Below, piece by piece: positions 1 to 11,690 of a stretch of DNA of 64,000 bases (the first letter of the stretch is position 1; each line of letters opens with the position of its first letter). Under the pieces are notes generated by a model, which was given only the letters and a program-made list of their open reading frames with translations, had not been told where the DNA came from and searched no databases. Source of the DNA: Draba incana (Eukaryota; Streptophyta; Magnoliopsida; Brassicales; Brassicaceae); assembly GCA_963576765.1 (NCBI GenBank), contig OY755211.1, positions 26,500,084 through 26,564,083 of the forward strand. The letters are read 5' to 3'. A program made the position numbers and the translations under genes.

Positions 1-439
1 TGATATTTTGGGTATCTTCTACGGATCGATCATCAAGGCTTCAAGTCTATCAGTGGAGCTGAATTACAGCAATGTTGGGGCTGTGGAGGCTGGAATGGTT
101 GCTCTTGATGATGATTCCCACGTCCATGTGTCTCCCAAGGTTAATGTTGATACATGTGTGGATTGTACCAACTGTTGTAAGGAAACGGCGTTTGATGGCA
201 TTCATGAGGCATAGAGATGTAGTCTCCACTAGACTCTTGATGTGTTAAACTCGCTATTCTCCTAGTGCTTTGTTTGTGATGTTCAATTGATGCGGCCCTG
301 AAACACATTTAAATAAGAAACCAAAATGAAAATTAGCAAAAATGAAAAAAGGAAAAAAGAAAAATAAAAACTTAGACTTATTCTTGATCAAAAATCTGTA
401 AGTAAGCGAACAAAGTCCGTTGCAACGACACCAAAAACT
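1..439. other. Unassigned left edge with short ORF
   Basis: A 68-residue open frame (8-214, plus strand) is present but I do not recognise it. It has cysteine pairs (CVDCTNCC) but no family signature, so it may be chance. From about 300 to 400 the sequence is A-rich. Because a minus-strand primer-binding site lies at 418-433, this stretch would be the internal leader of that element if the order is original. Confidence 0.3.
418..433 (-). promoter_or_regulatory. tRNA-Asp-like primer-binding site (decayed)
   Basis: On the minus strand it reads TGGTGTCGTTGCAACGG. This matches the tRNA-Asp-type site of Athila/Tat retrotransposons (TGGCGCCGTTGCCGGGG) at 13 of 17 positions. It lies just inside the LTR-like block that follows, as expected for the 5' end of a minus-strand element. 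Confidence 0.45.
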
Positions 440-1090
440 TGATGCTCCTTAAAAGAATATGCATAGAGTTTTAATAATTTATAAACCATAATCTACAAGT
501 GCATATTTGACAATTGTAGTACTTAGGGGTCGATCCACATGAGACTATTTTATTACATTACAAACCTATATAATGCAGAATAAGCTAAGAGAAAACATAT
601 TTGGTTTTGGAGTTTTTGATGAAACAAAAGCAATAAGATAAATCAAAACATGCAAGACCAAAGAAATCTAAAGAACATATGCAACATAAACTACACTGGT
701 TCTAAAGGATTGAAACTAGTGTTCTAGAACTCAAATCCCGAAGTTTGAATCTTTCCATTTTTGAGTCTCCAATCCCTATGCTTTCTACCCTAATAAACTC
801 AACTTTCGATAGTTATTATGAGGTGAACTTACGTAGTAAGATTGAGATTTGATTGCTCAGTAAACTCATTAACTAACTTTTCGAATTGTTAAGACGTCTA
901 ACCTATCAAATACTAGATCTGGCGATATAAATGCTTTTGGACAATATATCAACCTTAGATCGATCACTATTTAGCTACTCTAGATCAAGCTTTAAGCATA
1001 AATAGAGATAGAGAATCAATCTAGAACCAAACTCAATAAAAAGTGTAAGATATGCAACATAAAAAATTTAGTATAACTTTAAATCTAACA
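440..1090 (-). mobile_element. LTR-like remnant, Athila/Tat-type
   Basis: The block begins TGATGCTCC and ends CTAACA, so it has the TG...CA ends of an LTR, and it abuts the primer-binding site at 418-433. It is non-coding and AT-rich. It contains a phrase (ctacaagtgcatatttgac) similar to one at 14720-14760, suggesting a second copy of the same family there. The right end falls exactly where a gag relic starts, so this LTR probably inserted into that gag. No target duplication was recognised. Confidence 0.45.
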
Positions 1091-1665
1091 TACGACACCG
1101 AGTTCCGCACGTTGCTTGTGTATGCTGATCGTGGTATGAAGCATGAGCAGACGTAAGTGAAGAGGTTCTTGAGGGGACTTCTTACTAATTTGAGACACGT
1201 TGCAGAGTGTCGGAGTATGCCTAGAGGGCAAAGCTGGTTGCGATTGTTGCAGCTATCGAGAAGGATTTGAGGGGTCAGGCAGTTGCAGTGGTTCTAGCAG
1301 CAGTTGCAGTGGTTCCAGCAGCAGTTGCTCTTGCTATTCAGAGGAGGAGGCAGCATCAACATGGTGGTTCTGGTTCTGGCAAGGGCGGTAAGCCTGTGCA
1401 AGGACAGAAGAGGAAATAGGATGATATTTTCGAAGCGAGTCAGGGTGATCGTGCATGCTTCGGGTGTGGGAGCATGTATCACAAGCTGGAGAGTTGTCAT
1501 AAGAAGGACGAGGCTCGGGACATTCGAGTGTGTTATCATTATAGAGAGTTAAGGCATATCAGGCCGATGTATCCTCAGTTATAGCAGATGGCAGTGGCGG
1601 CGGTTCAACCGGTGGAAGCGCAGGCGGGGGCACAAATTGCTATAGTGCAGCGATTGTGGAGGACT
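1091..1665 (+). pseudogene. Ty3/gypsy chromovirus gag relic
   Basis: Translated piecewise, this is the C-terminal half of a chromovirus Gag. It starts with a YDTEFRTLLVYADRGM segment like the intact Gag at 48358-49770 (EYDAEFSRLLVYADRSM), continues through RFLRGL and a Q/V-rich linker, and reaches a damaged zinc knuckle around 1455-1500 (ACFGCGS then CHK). Several stops and frameshifts interrupt it. The N-terminal half is missing, apparently cut by the LTR block to its left. Pol is absent downstream, so this copy was a deletion derivative. Confidence 0.7.
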
Positions 1666-3243
1666 TGAGAGAGCATGTCGTGGATTGAGATGATTTTCTT
1701 TTATGTTTCTAGTCTAGAGTTTCAGCTTTTGCTACAATGTTTTTGGATTTTGTATTTTGATTTTGTATTAAAACAATTAGTACAATTTGTAATTTATGGG
1801 ATGAGTATTTCTTATATCTTTGGCTTGTGGTTTTTTGGTGTTGAGTGTTGTGGGGAGTCTTGAATAGATGTTTTATGAGGAGTTAGAACTGTCTATTTTC
1901 GAAAGACTCTAGTGGAATACCCTGTGTGATTGGGTTGTTCGCGTTGACCTAAGGATTGGTCATGTTGTGATAATATTTTGGGTTAGGGAATATCATGTTT
2001 GGAACCACACGAGGTAGTTCTAGTCGATAGATGCTTATAGTCGTTTTAAAAATTATTACTCTAGAGGATGAGGATTTCCCCGGATAACTCATTGGGATAT
2101 GAAGATTTCTCCAAAGGGATGAGAATTTCCTTGTATATTTATTTGAGATAAGAATTTCCCAGTATAAGTAGTGAGAGACGAAGATTTCTCTCGAGGGGAT
2201 GAGTATTTCTCTGTATACAGATAGCTCAAAGGGTGTGTTCGTGCAAGTGTGAGGGTCGAGGAGATGAGTTAGGAGTAATTAGAGTAAGAACGTGGTTATA
2301 TGCATGAGATTGGATGTGGGCCTCAAGGATCAAGAGAGATGATCTCGAGTGGTGTTGACCGGGTTGGGTCAAGAGTTGGTATATGGTAGACGGGTGTCAG
2401 GGATACGAGTTGAGCTTGAGTGGTCTTGGCCGGGTTGGGTCAAAAGTTGGTCTATAGTAGATGGTTTTGAGGGATTCTAGGGGAACGCCCTATGTGTTGG
2501 GGTTATTAGAGGTGACCGGTGTTTTTGTCATGTTGAGATGTTATTCCTAGTGGTTGAATGGCATGATAGGACCAAGGGGCCGTTCTAACCGTAGATGTTT
2601 ATAGGCGTTAGAATTTATTACTCTAGGGGTTGTGGTGTTCCTGAATAACTCATTCATTTTGGAGATGGTGGTTCTCTCGAGGGGAAAGTAGTTCTCCTGT
2701 ATGTCAAAGCTTAAGGGATGCGTTCCGGCGAGTGTGATGGGCAGTAATGGTTTAAGAGTAATAAATGTATGTAGCGTGTGTATGAACAAGGAGATTAGAG
2801 GTGGACTTTGGAGTTCATGAAAGGATCACGGGAGGTGTTGGTTGTGTTGGCCAGGTGTTCGGTCAAAGTGAAGATGGTATTCTGGAGTGTGGAATGGTAG
2901 ACTAGTATCACGAGAGGTAGTTCTAGTCAACAAGTGCTTGAGGGAAATGTTATTCCCTAAGGGAAATGTTATTCCCTATATACCCAGAGCTTGAGGGAGT
3001 CGTCCTAAGAGTGCGAGTGGTACCAGCATCGTTAGCTCAAGGGATTTGTTCCTGAGAGTGTGAGGGTGTTGTGGTGAGTATGAATAATCAATGTTTAAAC
3101 GTGGCATAAGCATGTGAGTGAATGCGGACCTCAGGGTTTGGGTGTGTGATCCTGAGTGATATCGGCCGGTGAATTGTGAGTTTGGGTCTTATTGACCAGT
3201 TAGTGAGGATTCGAGGAAGAATCAAATTGTAGTGAGGGAGAAT
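1666..3243 (+). other. 3' untranslated tract of the chromovirus relic, with internal duplication
   Basis: There is no coding signal. The tract contains diverged duplicate units of about 550 bp (roughly 1900-2460 and 2460-3000). It also has repeated phrases such as gaggatttccccggataa and tttattactctagggg, which reappear on the minus strand at 44580-44660 in the young chromovirus. That homology identifies the tract as the long region between pol and the 3' LTR. It ends in a purine tract, agtgagggagaat (3231-3243), the polypurine tract that primes plus-strand DNA synthesis. Confidence 0.6.
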
Positions 3244-4391
3244 TGTAATAACCGTAAACCAGAATTAGGGATTTTGGGTGGTGTCGATCAACACCTTAGA
3301 GGTGTGTCAATTAACACATGGTTTGTGAACATGATTATGGTGTTTTTTCTAGTGATGTCGATCGACACCAGTGGAGGGTGTCGATCGACACTAATTCTGT
3401 AGAACCGGGTTGGTTTGATTTAATTGTTTGGTTTTGGGTCAGTTTTGGGACCCTAGGTGTGCATATAAACGACCCAGCTGCTTTTGTGTGTCATTTTCAG
3501 AGAAAAAAAAACGTGTTTTGAGAAGAAGAAGAGAGAATTTTGGTGATTCAAGTGTTCTTCATGGTTTTGAGGCTTGGGGAAGCTTTGTTCGGGTTTCTAA
3601 AGGAAGAGAAGGCAATTCCTCTGTGTGTTCGTGTGAGATCAGAGGCTTCGAGGGTGTTCGAGTCACTGTTTTCGTGTTCATATCCTTTCCTTCTCTGATT
3701 TGTCAAGGTGAGTGCGTGACCTTAGCTTTTGGGTGATGGGGAATGATATTGATGCGAATTCTGTGATTGATTGAAGAGAACTTGATGATTTTCGTGTTAT
3801 TGTGAATGTGCCTCGTATATGTTGACGTTTGATGCATGGTTTGTGATTCGGGACAGGTCGGATTCAGACTAAAGAAGAGAAAGTCGAATCCGACGATCTG
3901 CTGCAGTGTATTGATCGACACATGTATCGTGTCGATCGACACCGAGATTTTGTTGATTGTGTCGATCGACACGAGTGGTATTTTGTTGTCTTGTGTTGTT
4001 TTGTTGTATATTGTTATGTATCGTATTATTCTTTTGAGCCTGAGTGATAGGCCGTAGATGGGATGACTCTCTCACTGAGTATTTGTGATAATACTCACGC
4101 AACTCATTTTCTCATGTGTTGCAGGTAAAGATTGTGATCGTGGAATCATGGCTATGAAGAGGAGGATGATCTAGGGACTCAGTTTATGTGTTTTATTCTA
4201 TTGAGTTTAGAACCTAGTTTAGGTTGCTATAACTGTTGGAATTGGTTTAATACTTAGTTTAATTCGTGTATGGTCTTCCGCTGGTTGAATTTGGTTTATC
4301 TGGTTTAGTGTAATTGACACTGAGAATAATTATTTATGGAAATAATAATCCGAGTCAATTTTTTTTTTTTTTGAAGTTTGGTTGTTTGAGT
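3244..4391 (+). repeat. 3' LTR of the chromovirus relic
   Basis: It starts TGTAATAACCG directly after a polypurine tract and ends in a degenerate gaagtttggttgtttga that resembles the family terminus AAGTTTGGGTGTTACA. It carries seven copies of the GTGTCGATCGACAC palindrome or close variants (cores at 3284, 3307, 3358, 3381, 3911, 3932, 3962). It also holds the two-hairpin block at 4077-4122 shared with the LTRs at 29980, 42670, 49951 and 61967. The right end is approximate. Confidence 0.65.
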
Positions 4392-4439
4392 ACATGTAGA
4401 TTGAAACATGTTTTTCCTCAACCATGGTTTATCAGACTT

Positions 4440-5560
4440 TTGAGGAGCTAAACAAATAAATCTTGCGACTAAAAGAGGACATGAATCACCTTGCCACTAG
4501 AAGAGGACATGAATCACCTACTAGTTTAGTGTCTACAGCTGCGTCAATCTCTTCATGGTCTAGAGAAGAATCATAAGGTCGCGTCTAGACTGTTTTCAGG
4601 CAAGCGTATTGTATATGGCATTGTTCTCCACAAGAAAAATAGCGTAGTGCATTAGGTCATGAAGAATGGCGAAGTGGTTGTTATTCTCGATTAGTAGGTG
4701 CTATGCACTGAGCATTCGATGTTGCCTCCGGATTTGGCAGAATGAAATCTTGACTAGTGGCTTGATCTTGTGACGTAGTATTGTGTAACCTTGAAAAAGA
4801 ATTCCAACTACTAGACGATGATCAAAATTGTTTTTCAAAGGTAGCAGCACGACGATGAGCTTCTGCAACTATGTTAGGGTCGATTTCCTCCAACGCATTT
4901 TGAAGTTGAGGTCGTAATCCTCCGATGTAGCGAGAAAAAAAACTGAATAGCATTATCATGAATCTCGTTACGCGTCATCAACAAGTAAAATTCCTTCGCA
5001 TACTCGTCTACTGTACGAGATCCTTTACGTAGATTTTGTAGCGGCGTAAACATAGTTCGATCATAGTTATAAGAAAGAAAAGTTTTTCGCAAGTGTATTT
5101 AACTTATCCCATGATACGATCTTTGTTTTCCCTCGCGAGCACGAGTTGATTTCAATTGCAACCACCATGAAGCTGCTTGACCACGAAGCTTTTTGTTGCA
5201 ACGAGCACAACTTATCGATTAACGGGTACTTGTTTAAACTCCAAAATTTCCTCAACCGTGACGATCCAGTCGATCAATTCTTCTCCACGATTACTGCCTA
5301 AATATTATGGTAAGTCGGTTTTGAATCCGTTTTCCCAATGTCGGTCATTGACAGCTTCCACGATCCCAATTACGAGAATGATTGTTTCGTGCTTGAAGAG
5401 GAATAAATAGATTTTCGTCGAAAAGATTCTCGTCGTCTTGGAAAAAAGATTCGTGACAGTATTGTTGATGACCAAACGTTGTCATAACTTCACGCAAGGT
5501 CCTTTGTAAAGACACATGAGATTGTTGAATGAATGTATGCATATTTATCTACATCTCTTG
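4440..5560 (-). pseudogene. Ty3/gypsy gag relic
   Basis: Minus-strand translation gives a classic retrotransposon gag domain in several frames. It includes a segment like VATKLRGQAASWWLQLK (about 5140-5200) and then QNLRKGSRTVDEYAKEFYLL near 4960-5040, followed by an IGGLRPQLQ-like stretch and AEAHRRAATFE. The order matches the gypsy gag capsid region, and frameshifts and stops disrupt it. No protease or reverse transcriptase follows on the left; the tract near 4470-4520 carries a short direct repeat (agaggacatgaatcacct) instead. It is the 5' part of the element whose LTR is at 5671-6018. Confidence 0.7.
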
Positions 5561-5652
5561 GATTGTTCTTCGTAACTCAACCCAATGATTCTTGGTGAAC
5601 ATCTTTGTTTTTGTTCTACTATTTTGGTGGCATGATTGACGGCAAGAACGAC

Positions 5653-5667
5653 AAAGCTCTGATACCA
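5653..5667 (-). promoter_or_regulatory. iMet primer-binding site
   Basis: The minus strand reads TGGTATCAGAGCTTT, complementary to the 3' end of initiator methionine tRNA, which primes minus-strand synthesis in many plant LTR retrotransposons. It sits immediately inside the LTR at 5671-6018 and upstream of the gag relic. Confidence 0.75.
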
Positions 5668-5670
5668 AAA

Positions 5671-6018
5671 GTTAGAGAAACAAGTTAAGTCTCTCTTTTC
5701 TACACGAAAAACTAAGGACTCTGTTTTGCTACACGTAAAACAGAGGTTTGAGGTTTGAAAGAATACACTTCTTTGCAAAACTCGATTTGTAAGAAAACCC
5801 TTTATTAATTTAATGATCGATGATCTCTTTACAAACACCTAGAGATCTATTTATAACAATTAATCTAACACCAATATTAATGAAAATAGAAACATAACTT
5901 TTAAAAGAAAAGTAAGAAAGCCAACGAAAAAGAAAACACCAAAAGAAATAGAAAATCAAATTCTTGTTTAACATAAAAGGTTAAGCGTGTGAGACAAGGC
6001 ACTCTATGCTGCCTAACA
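5671..6018 (-). repeat. 5' LTR of a minus-strand Ty3/gypsy relic
   Basis: Read on the minus strand, it starts TGTTAGGCAGCATAG and runs to about CTCTAAC next to the primer-binding site. The right edge (ctaaca, ending 6018) abuts LINE sequence. The opposite LTR was not found, so the element is truncated on its left. The exact inner boundary is uncertain by a few bases. Confidence 0.55.
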
Positions 6019-6311
6019 CCCGCTGTAGAACTAGCCTTAATCGACTCTAGTTTGAAAGAACACGAGTTATATCTTAACCGAATGCCAATTATCTAGTCCC
6101 AAAAAAATCGATACCTCAGGCCAACACCAAGCTTTCTTCAGCGCCTCAAAGGCCGCATGACAATCTAATCCAATTACCCTATCTTTGAATCGTAAATCAT
6201 GCAAATTGAATAGGGACCAGAAAACACACTTAAGTTCTGTGATGATCCGATTTGGCGAACAAGTGAATGCCTCCCAAGCATGAAACTAAACCGAACCTGA
6301 GTGATCCCGAG

Positions 6312-9300
6312 CAGTGGCGACTCCAGAAAAAAAATCGATTGGGGGCAAATAAAATATGTAACAACTAGAAAACAAAAATTAAATTAAACAAAAAAATGTC
6401 ATAGAAATATAACAAAAGTAATCATAAAAAAATGAACTCCTACAAGACTACCCTACGTTCACTCATCATTTGAAACCTTCCTATCACTTTTTCATTTGTA
6501 ACAGATTTAAGTAACTCTTTTTCAATATAGCAAACTAAACAATCACTTAAAAATTGATCTCCAATTCAGTTGCGGGTTGTTGTCTTCACTAACTTCATTG
6601 CCGAAAAACACCTTTCCACACTCGCGGTAGCAACTGGTAAAGTTAAAACTAACTTTAAAAGTCTGTAAACCAAAGGATGTGCAAGATGCTTTTGAGTTTT
6701 CACCATTGGACTAGAAAGATCTCCAAGATCCTGCAGATTCTCAAACCGTTCATCTCTGCGTATATTGTCAATGTAGATTTCAAGTTGTTGCTCAAGAGAT
6801 AAAAGCTCTCCATAGGTAAAATCATCTAGATAGAACTTAGCCAATCTCACCAACTTCTCCTTATCAAACTCCCGAAATGAACCAATAGGGCTTAAAGAAG
6901 CCATACAAATAAGTAGATCAGTGTTTACCTCGGTGAAACAATCATTAAACTCCTGAAGATGTAAATCCAGAACAGTATAGAAACAATTGACCTTGTAATG
7001 ATGCATGTTGGCTATGTTGGTCTTCTTTCTTGGCTTCCTTGAATCAACAAATTCATCTTCCATGGTGAGAAAATCAGCATTATGTTTCGTACAAAAAGTA
7101 GAAACTTTAGTCATAAGAGAGTCCCATCCAACATCTCTAAGCCTCTGTAGTTCTCTTTTAGTGGATTCTACCCGCGACATAGCATTCAAAATATCTTGAT
7201 CTTTCTTTTGCAGAGCCATAGACAAATTCTCACTTAGCCCCAAAATAAGTAACATCATATGCAAGTAGAACACACAATCAAATGTGTGTAAGTACTTAAG
7301 AAGACCGTATGCTTGACGTTTTTTGAGTCTTCAATGCCCTCTTCTTGGATATACTCGAGAACTTTAATGATAGGAGAAAACAATTCTACCAATCGCAATA
7401 ATGTTTTATAATGAGAACCCCAACGAGTATTTCCAGGTCTTGCAAAAGAACGTTCCTGATTTTTTCCTGTCCTAGTTTTAATGTCACCACTAAGGATACC
7501 TTCTTCCAATTCTTTACGCTGAATTTCTCGAGCCTTATCCTGTCGCTTGCAAGAAGATCCAACCACATTCAACAATGTAGAAATCATATCGAAAAAGTCA
7601 CCAACATCAAAATTTTTTTTCGCAACTGCCACCACAACCAGCTGAAGTTGATGAGCAAAATAGTGGACATAATAAGCTGATTTGTTTTCCTTAGCAACCG
7701 ATGATTTCAACCCATTAAACTCACCCTTCATATTACTTGCTCCGTCATAACCTTGTCCTCTGAACCTATGTAAGCTCATCCCGTATTTTTATCAAACAAA
7801 TTATCAACGCCAGACTTCATAGATAATGAAGAGGTTTCTTTCACATGAACAAGTCCAATAAACCTTTCTTTGACTATTCCATTCTTATCAACAAATCGAA
7901 GAACAACAGCCATTTGTTCTTTTTGAGAAACATCAGCAGACTCATCAACCAACAAACCAAACACACCATGATCAATTTCTTCTATAATAGATTCCATTAC
8001 TTCTTCTGCAAAGGAATGTACAATGTCTTTTTGAATCTCTGAAGAAACCATCTGATTATTTTTCGGAGCATTTTTCAGAATAACCTTTCTTATAACATCA
8101 TTATGTTCTCCACTGTATTTCACGAGCTGTTTGAAATTTCCTTTATTAACAGACTAACTCATCATGGCCACGAAAAGCTAGCCCCTGTTGCAATAAGTAT
8201 CTAGAAGCATCAATCGAAGTATTCAAGCGAATACGATACTCATTTTTCACCACATCATCTTGCTTAAACAGAGCTTGCTTAATAGACTGCCTTTGATTCA
8301 ACAAATCATCACATTTCTGAGCAGCAGTAACATGAAAACTGTTGGGTGGTTTACCCACATGGGTATTCAATCTCTCAGGCTTATTCCAGCTATTAAATCC
8401 TTCTTTCAGAAACACATCACTCCCACCTTGCTTTTGCACATCATCTTTGAACAAGTAGCAATATAAGCAAAATGCTCTTTCTTTTGATATGCTATACTCT
8501 AGCCAGCGATACTGATTAATCCAAGCTGGGTTGAATCTCCTTTTTGTATTTCCTATCCATATTTGCTCAAATTTATGATCATCAGGTTGACATGGACCTT
8601 TAGCTAAATATCGGCGTCTTATCTCATCTCTTTCATTTGGATGATAATCCATTATGTCTTTTCTTTCACCATGATCATGTGGTAAATCATCGACATTGTT
8701 AAGAGATGGTGATGGTAATTTTCTTTTAAAGTATCGCTCCATTGATCTATCTATAAAACAATGAAATATAAATCTATTAATCCATTAGAACATATAATAA
8801 AGAGCATAAAACACTAAAAGTTGGTCTCTGGCTCAAAAATTACAAATTATATTCAATTAATGGTTTATGTAATGAAATTCTATAAATGCATGTACAAACT
8901 ACCAATTCAAAACAACCATGTATTGACTTTCTAAGTTCTCATCGATTTTTTTTTTTTTTAATTATACACAGTTTCCCCAAGGCTTTCTAGGCCCAAGAGA
9001 CTAATCTGTGTCGCCGGCGATGCCCAAATTTTAATCCCCCGGTGGCCAAGAATCGAACCCGGGACCTTATTGGAAATTACCTCCCTCAAGTACCACTGGG
9101 ATACGACCACTTGGTTATTCTCATCGATTCACAGAATTAAAAAAAATAAACTTCCACAATCTGCACTTGGAACAAAGTAATCTAAATTAAACTTCTACCG
9201 TTCTCTAAAATAAACTATAATAAAAACAGTAGTAAAAGAGCAAATCAAATTAGAAAAAGAAACAAAGAGAAAGTTTACCTCTTTCCGTGATCGTCTGCAA

Positions 9301-9618
9301 AAACGAAGAAGAGAGAGAGACTAATCAAAACATAGATCCAAAATACGAAGGTTAGGGTTTTCTAAAACTAGTTAAAAGTTAACTCATTGATTCTGACTTT
9401 TGACTTAAATTTTCGATTACTTAACACAATTATGAGTTTACTAATTATATGGGCTTTTGGACTTAGACTGTAGATCCAACAATGTTTGTGGGGGCAATTT
9501 TTATTTTTTTAGCGGGGGCAAAATTATTCAAAAATAAAAATTATATATAAAAACATAAAAAAATATAAAAAGTACTTGTGGCAGCTGCCACCTCCTTGGC
9601 AACATGGCGTCGCCACTG
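6312..9618 (-). mobile_element. hAT DNA transposon with intact ends and target duplication
   Basis: The ends are inverted: left CAGTGGCGACTCCAG (from 6312), and right, reverse-complemented, CAGTGGCGACGCCAT (ending 9618). Both sides are flanked by the identical 8-bp duplication atcccgag (6304-6311 and 9619-9626), the length diagnostic for hAT. It encodes one minus-strand transposase, now broken. A CT/AT-rich non-coding stretch fills 8760-9600. It is inserted in the RNase H part of the LINE. Confidence 0.95.
6566..8742 (-). pseudogene. hAT transposase, zf-TTF / DUF4371 type
   Basis: Four overlapping minus-strand pieces (8146-8742, 7776-8123, 7255-7779, 6566-7273) form one transposase in order. 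The N-terminal piece begins MERYFKRKLPSPS and has the TTF-type zinc-finger context (KRRFNPAWINQYRWLEYS, AFCLYCYLF). DUF4371-like text follows (FGLLVDESADVSQKEQMAVV with a catalytic-type DESAD, then GYDGASNMKG). The C-terminal dimerisation domain ends LPVATASVERCFSAMKLVKT. Frames change at about 8130, 7778 and 7265, so no full protein is possible. It resembles plant zinc finger MYM-type 1-like transposases. The ends remain good, so the copy could in principle be moved in trans. Confidence 0.85.
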
Positions 9619-11016
9619 ATCCCGAGTAATCCAAGCTCCTCCATTATGTAAGAAAGTGTTGCGCTATGTGGAATTAATATTACATTTAACACTTCCAAAA
9701 AGCGGAAGCTGTCATGTACTCGCAAAACTCTGTAACCTCACTGTATTAGCCGACTCCTCCTCCACTTTGTTATTCATTTTATGCCATAACATAGCCTCCT
9801 CAAAAGCTTGTTGAATCACACAACTCACTGACATTTGTTTATGGGCATAATGAATAGAGTTACAGTTCTTCCATACGTTCCATAATATCCAAGGAACCTC
9901 CATCACATCCAATAGGAGCTCTAAGTTTTCTTCAAAAAAAAGAGGATATACCAAAACCAGAGGATATCAAACCCGTAATGGACTAAAATTGAGTAGCTAT
10001 GGAGCATTAAAATAGTAAATGGTTATTATTTTAACTGAGTTCTGACACAATTTGCAAGCTCCATCAAAATCAAGACTCTTGGTTTGAAGACGATTCAAAA
10101 CAGCAAGCGCACCCGCCACTGCTCTCCACATGAAAAATCGGATCTTCGGACTAGTTCGAATTTTCCAAATCCTTTATTTCAGCTTAATTCGACGTAATTC
10201 TCTTTCGGCGGCAATGGGATCAATAGATGATTAGAAATGTGCCAATACCCCCTTTTAACCGAATATGCATCATGTTGATTATACACCTAAATATAACTAT
10301 CATCCATCACCCTAGTTTGCATTGCGAGAGTCTGCTTCACATCATTTTGCGGGAAAAGCTCATTCAGCAAGTCTAGTCTCTACGCACCATCATCATTCAT
10401 CAAGTTATTAACATGAAGTTCCAAATCTATTAAACTTTACAGTTACACGGACGTTGAGGGTGATCTCCCATTATCCACTTATCAGTCCAAATCTTAGTTT
10501 TATTGCCTGAGCCTATCAATCTCATCAAGCCTCTCCGTAGCAGCTCCTTTCCATGAATAATACTACGCCAAACGTACGAAGGATGAGAACTAGAGCCGCA
10601 ATATAGAAGATCTTTGTTAGCGTAGTATTTTCCTTTATAAACGCGTGCTAATAGTGACTCAAGTTCATTAATAATTTTCCACGCAAGTAAGGCTTGGATA
10701 AAGTCTGCTAGGTTTCAGAAACCCAAACTGCCACTAGCTTTGGACTTGCACATATCTTCCCATGAAGCCCAATGGATCTTTTACTTATTCCCACACACGT
10801 TCTACCAATATTTAGACATTGCATTCGTAGTTTGTTGACATTGATATTTTGCAAGCGAAAACACGACATTGCATATACTAGAAGAACCATCGCCACCGAC
10901 TTGAGGAGAACCTCCTTTCCTCCAAAGAAAAATATTTTGGCATACCACCCAATAAGACTATTTGTGAGTTTTTCACTACTACAAGCTAGTAACTTTTATT
11001 TTGATCCGCTAAAACA

Positions 11017-11690
11017 TTATAGTAACCTAAAATATGTACCATAACCACCTTCTTTTGTAATACCGAGCAAGTTCATCATCAACCTCCGCATAATTGGATC
11101 AATATCCGCACCAAACCTGACTGCTGATTTTTGAAAATTGATTACTTGTCTTGAAGCCAAACCATAGAGCGCTAAGCATTGTAAAAATTTAGAACATTCG
11201 GCCAGAGAAGCATGACACAAGAACAAGCTATCATTGGCAAAAAGTAAATGTTGAATTGGAGTATAAATTATCCACATATCCACATTATCCACTTTATCCA
11301 TTTCGAATCAAATCCCATCCGCTGAAATAACTTCTCGAGAAAAAACCATTCAACCCGATCAAACGCTTTGGACATATCAGTTTTGATCGCCAAAAAATCA
11401 CTTTTGCTGCTCGGATTCGTCCTTAAACCATGAACTATTTTCATGAAAATTGAACTATTTCATGAGCAATTAAAAGATTATCCGAGATCAATCGCCTATA
11501 AAAGCTCATTGCATCGGTGAAACCGTATTCGATAGTACTTTCTTCAAACGAGCACACAAGATCTTTGAAACAATCTTATAAGCCACCGAACAAAGACTAA
11601 TGGGTCTCAAATCCGTCATGTGAACCGGATTTGACATCTTAGGGACCACGAACAATTGAATGTGATTCCAATCCTCTGGAACGATCATGA
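11017..11690 (-). pseudogene. LINE reverse transcriptase domain (broken)
   Basis: Two open pieces (11506-11688 and 11017-11301) carry the L1-type reverse transcriptase core. PEDWNHIQLFVVPK with RPISLCSVAYKIVSKILCARLK is the fingers region. HLLFANDSLFLCHAS corresponds to the catalytic FADD box with the second position changed (A-N-D-S), which would be expected to impair catalysis. The pieces are in different frames. The enzyme would have copied element RNA at nicked target DNA. Confidence 0.75.

Noticed and set aside
3318..4102. Short frames containing repeated VSIDT/VDRH peptides
   Set aside because: They are translations of the non-coding LTR palindromes, in conflicting frames and strands.
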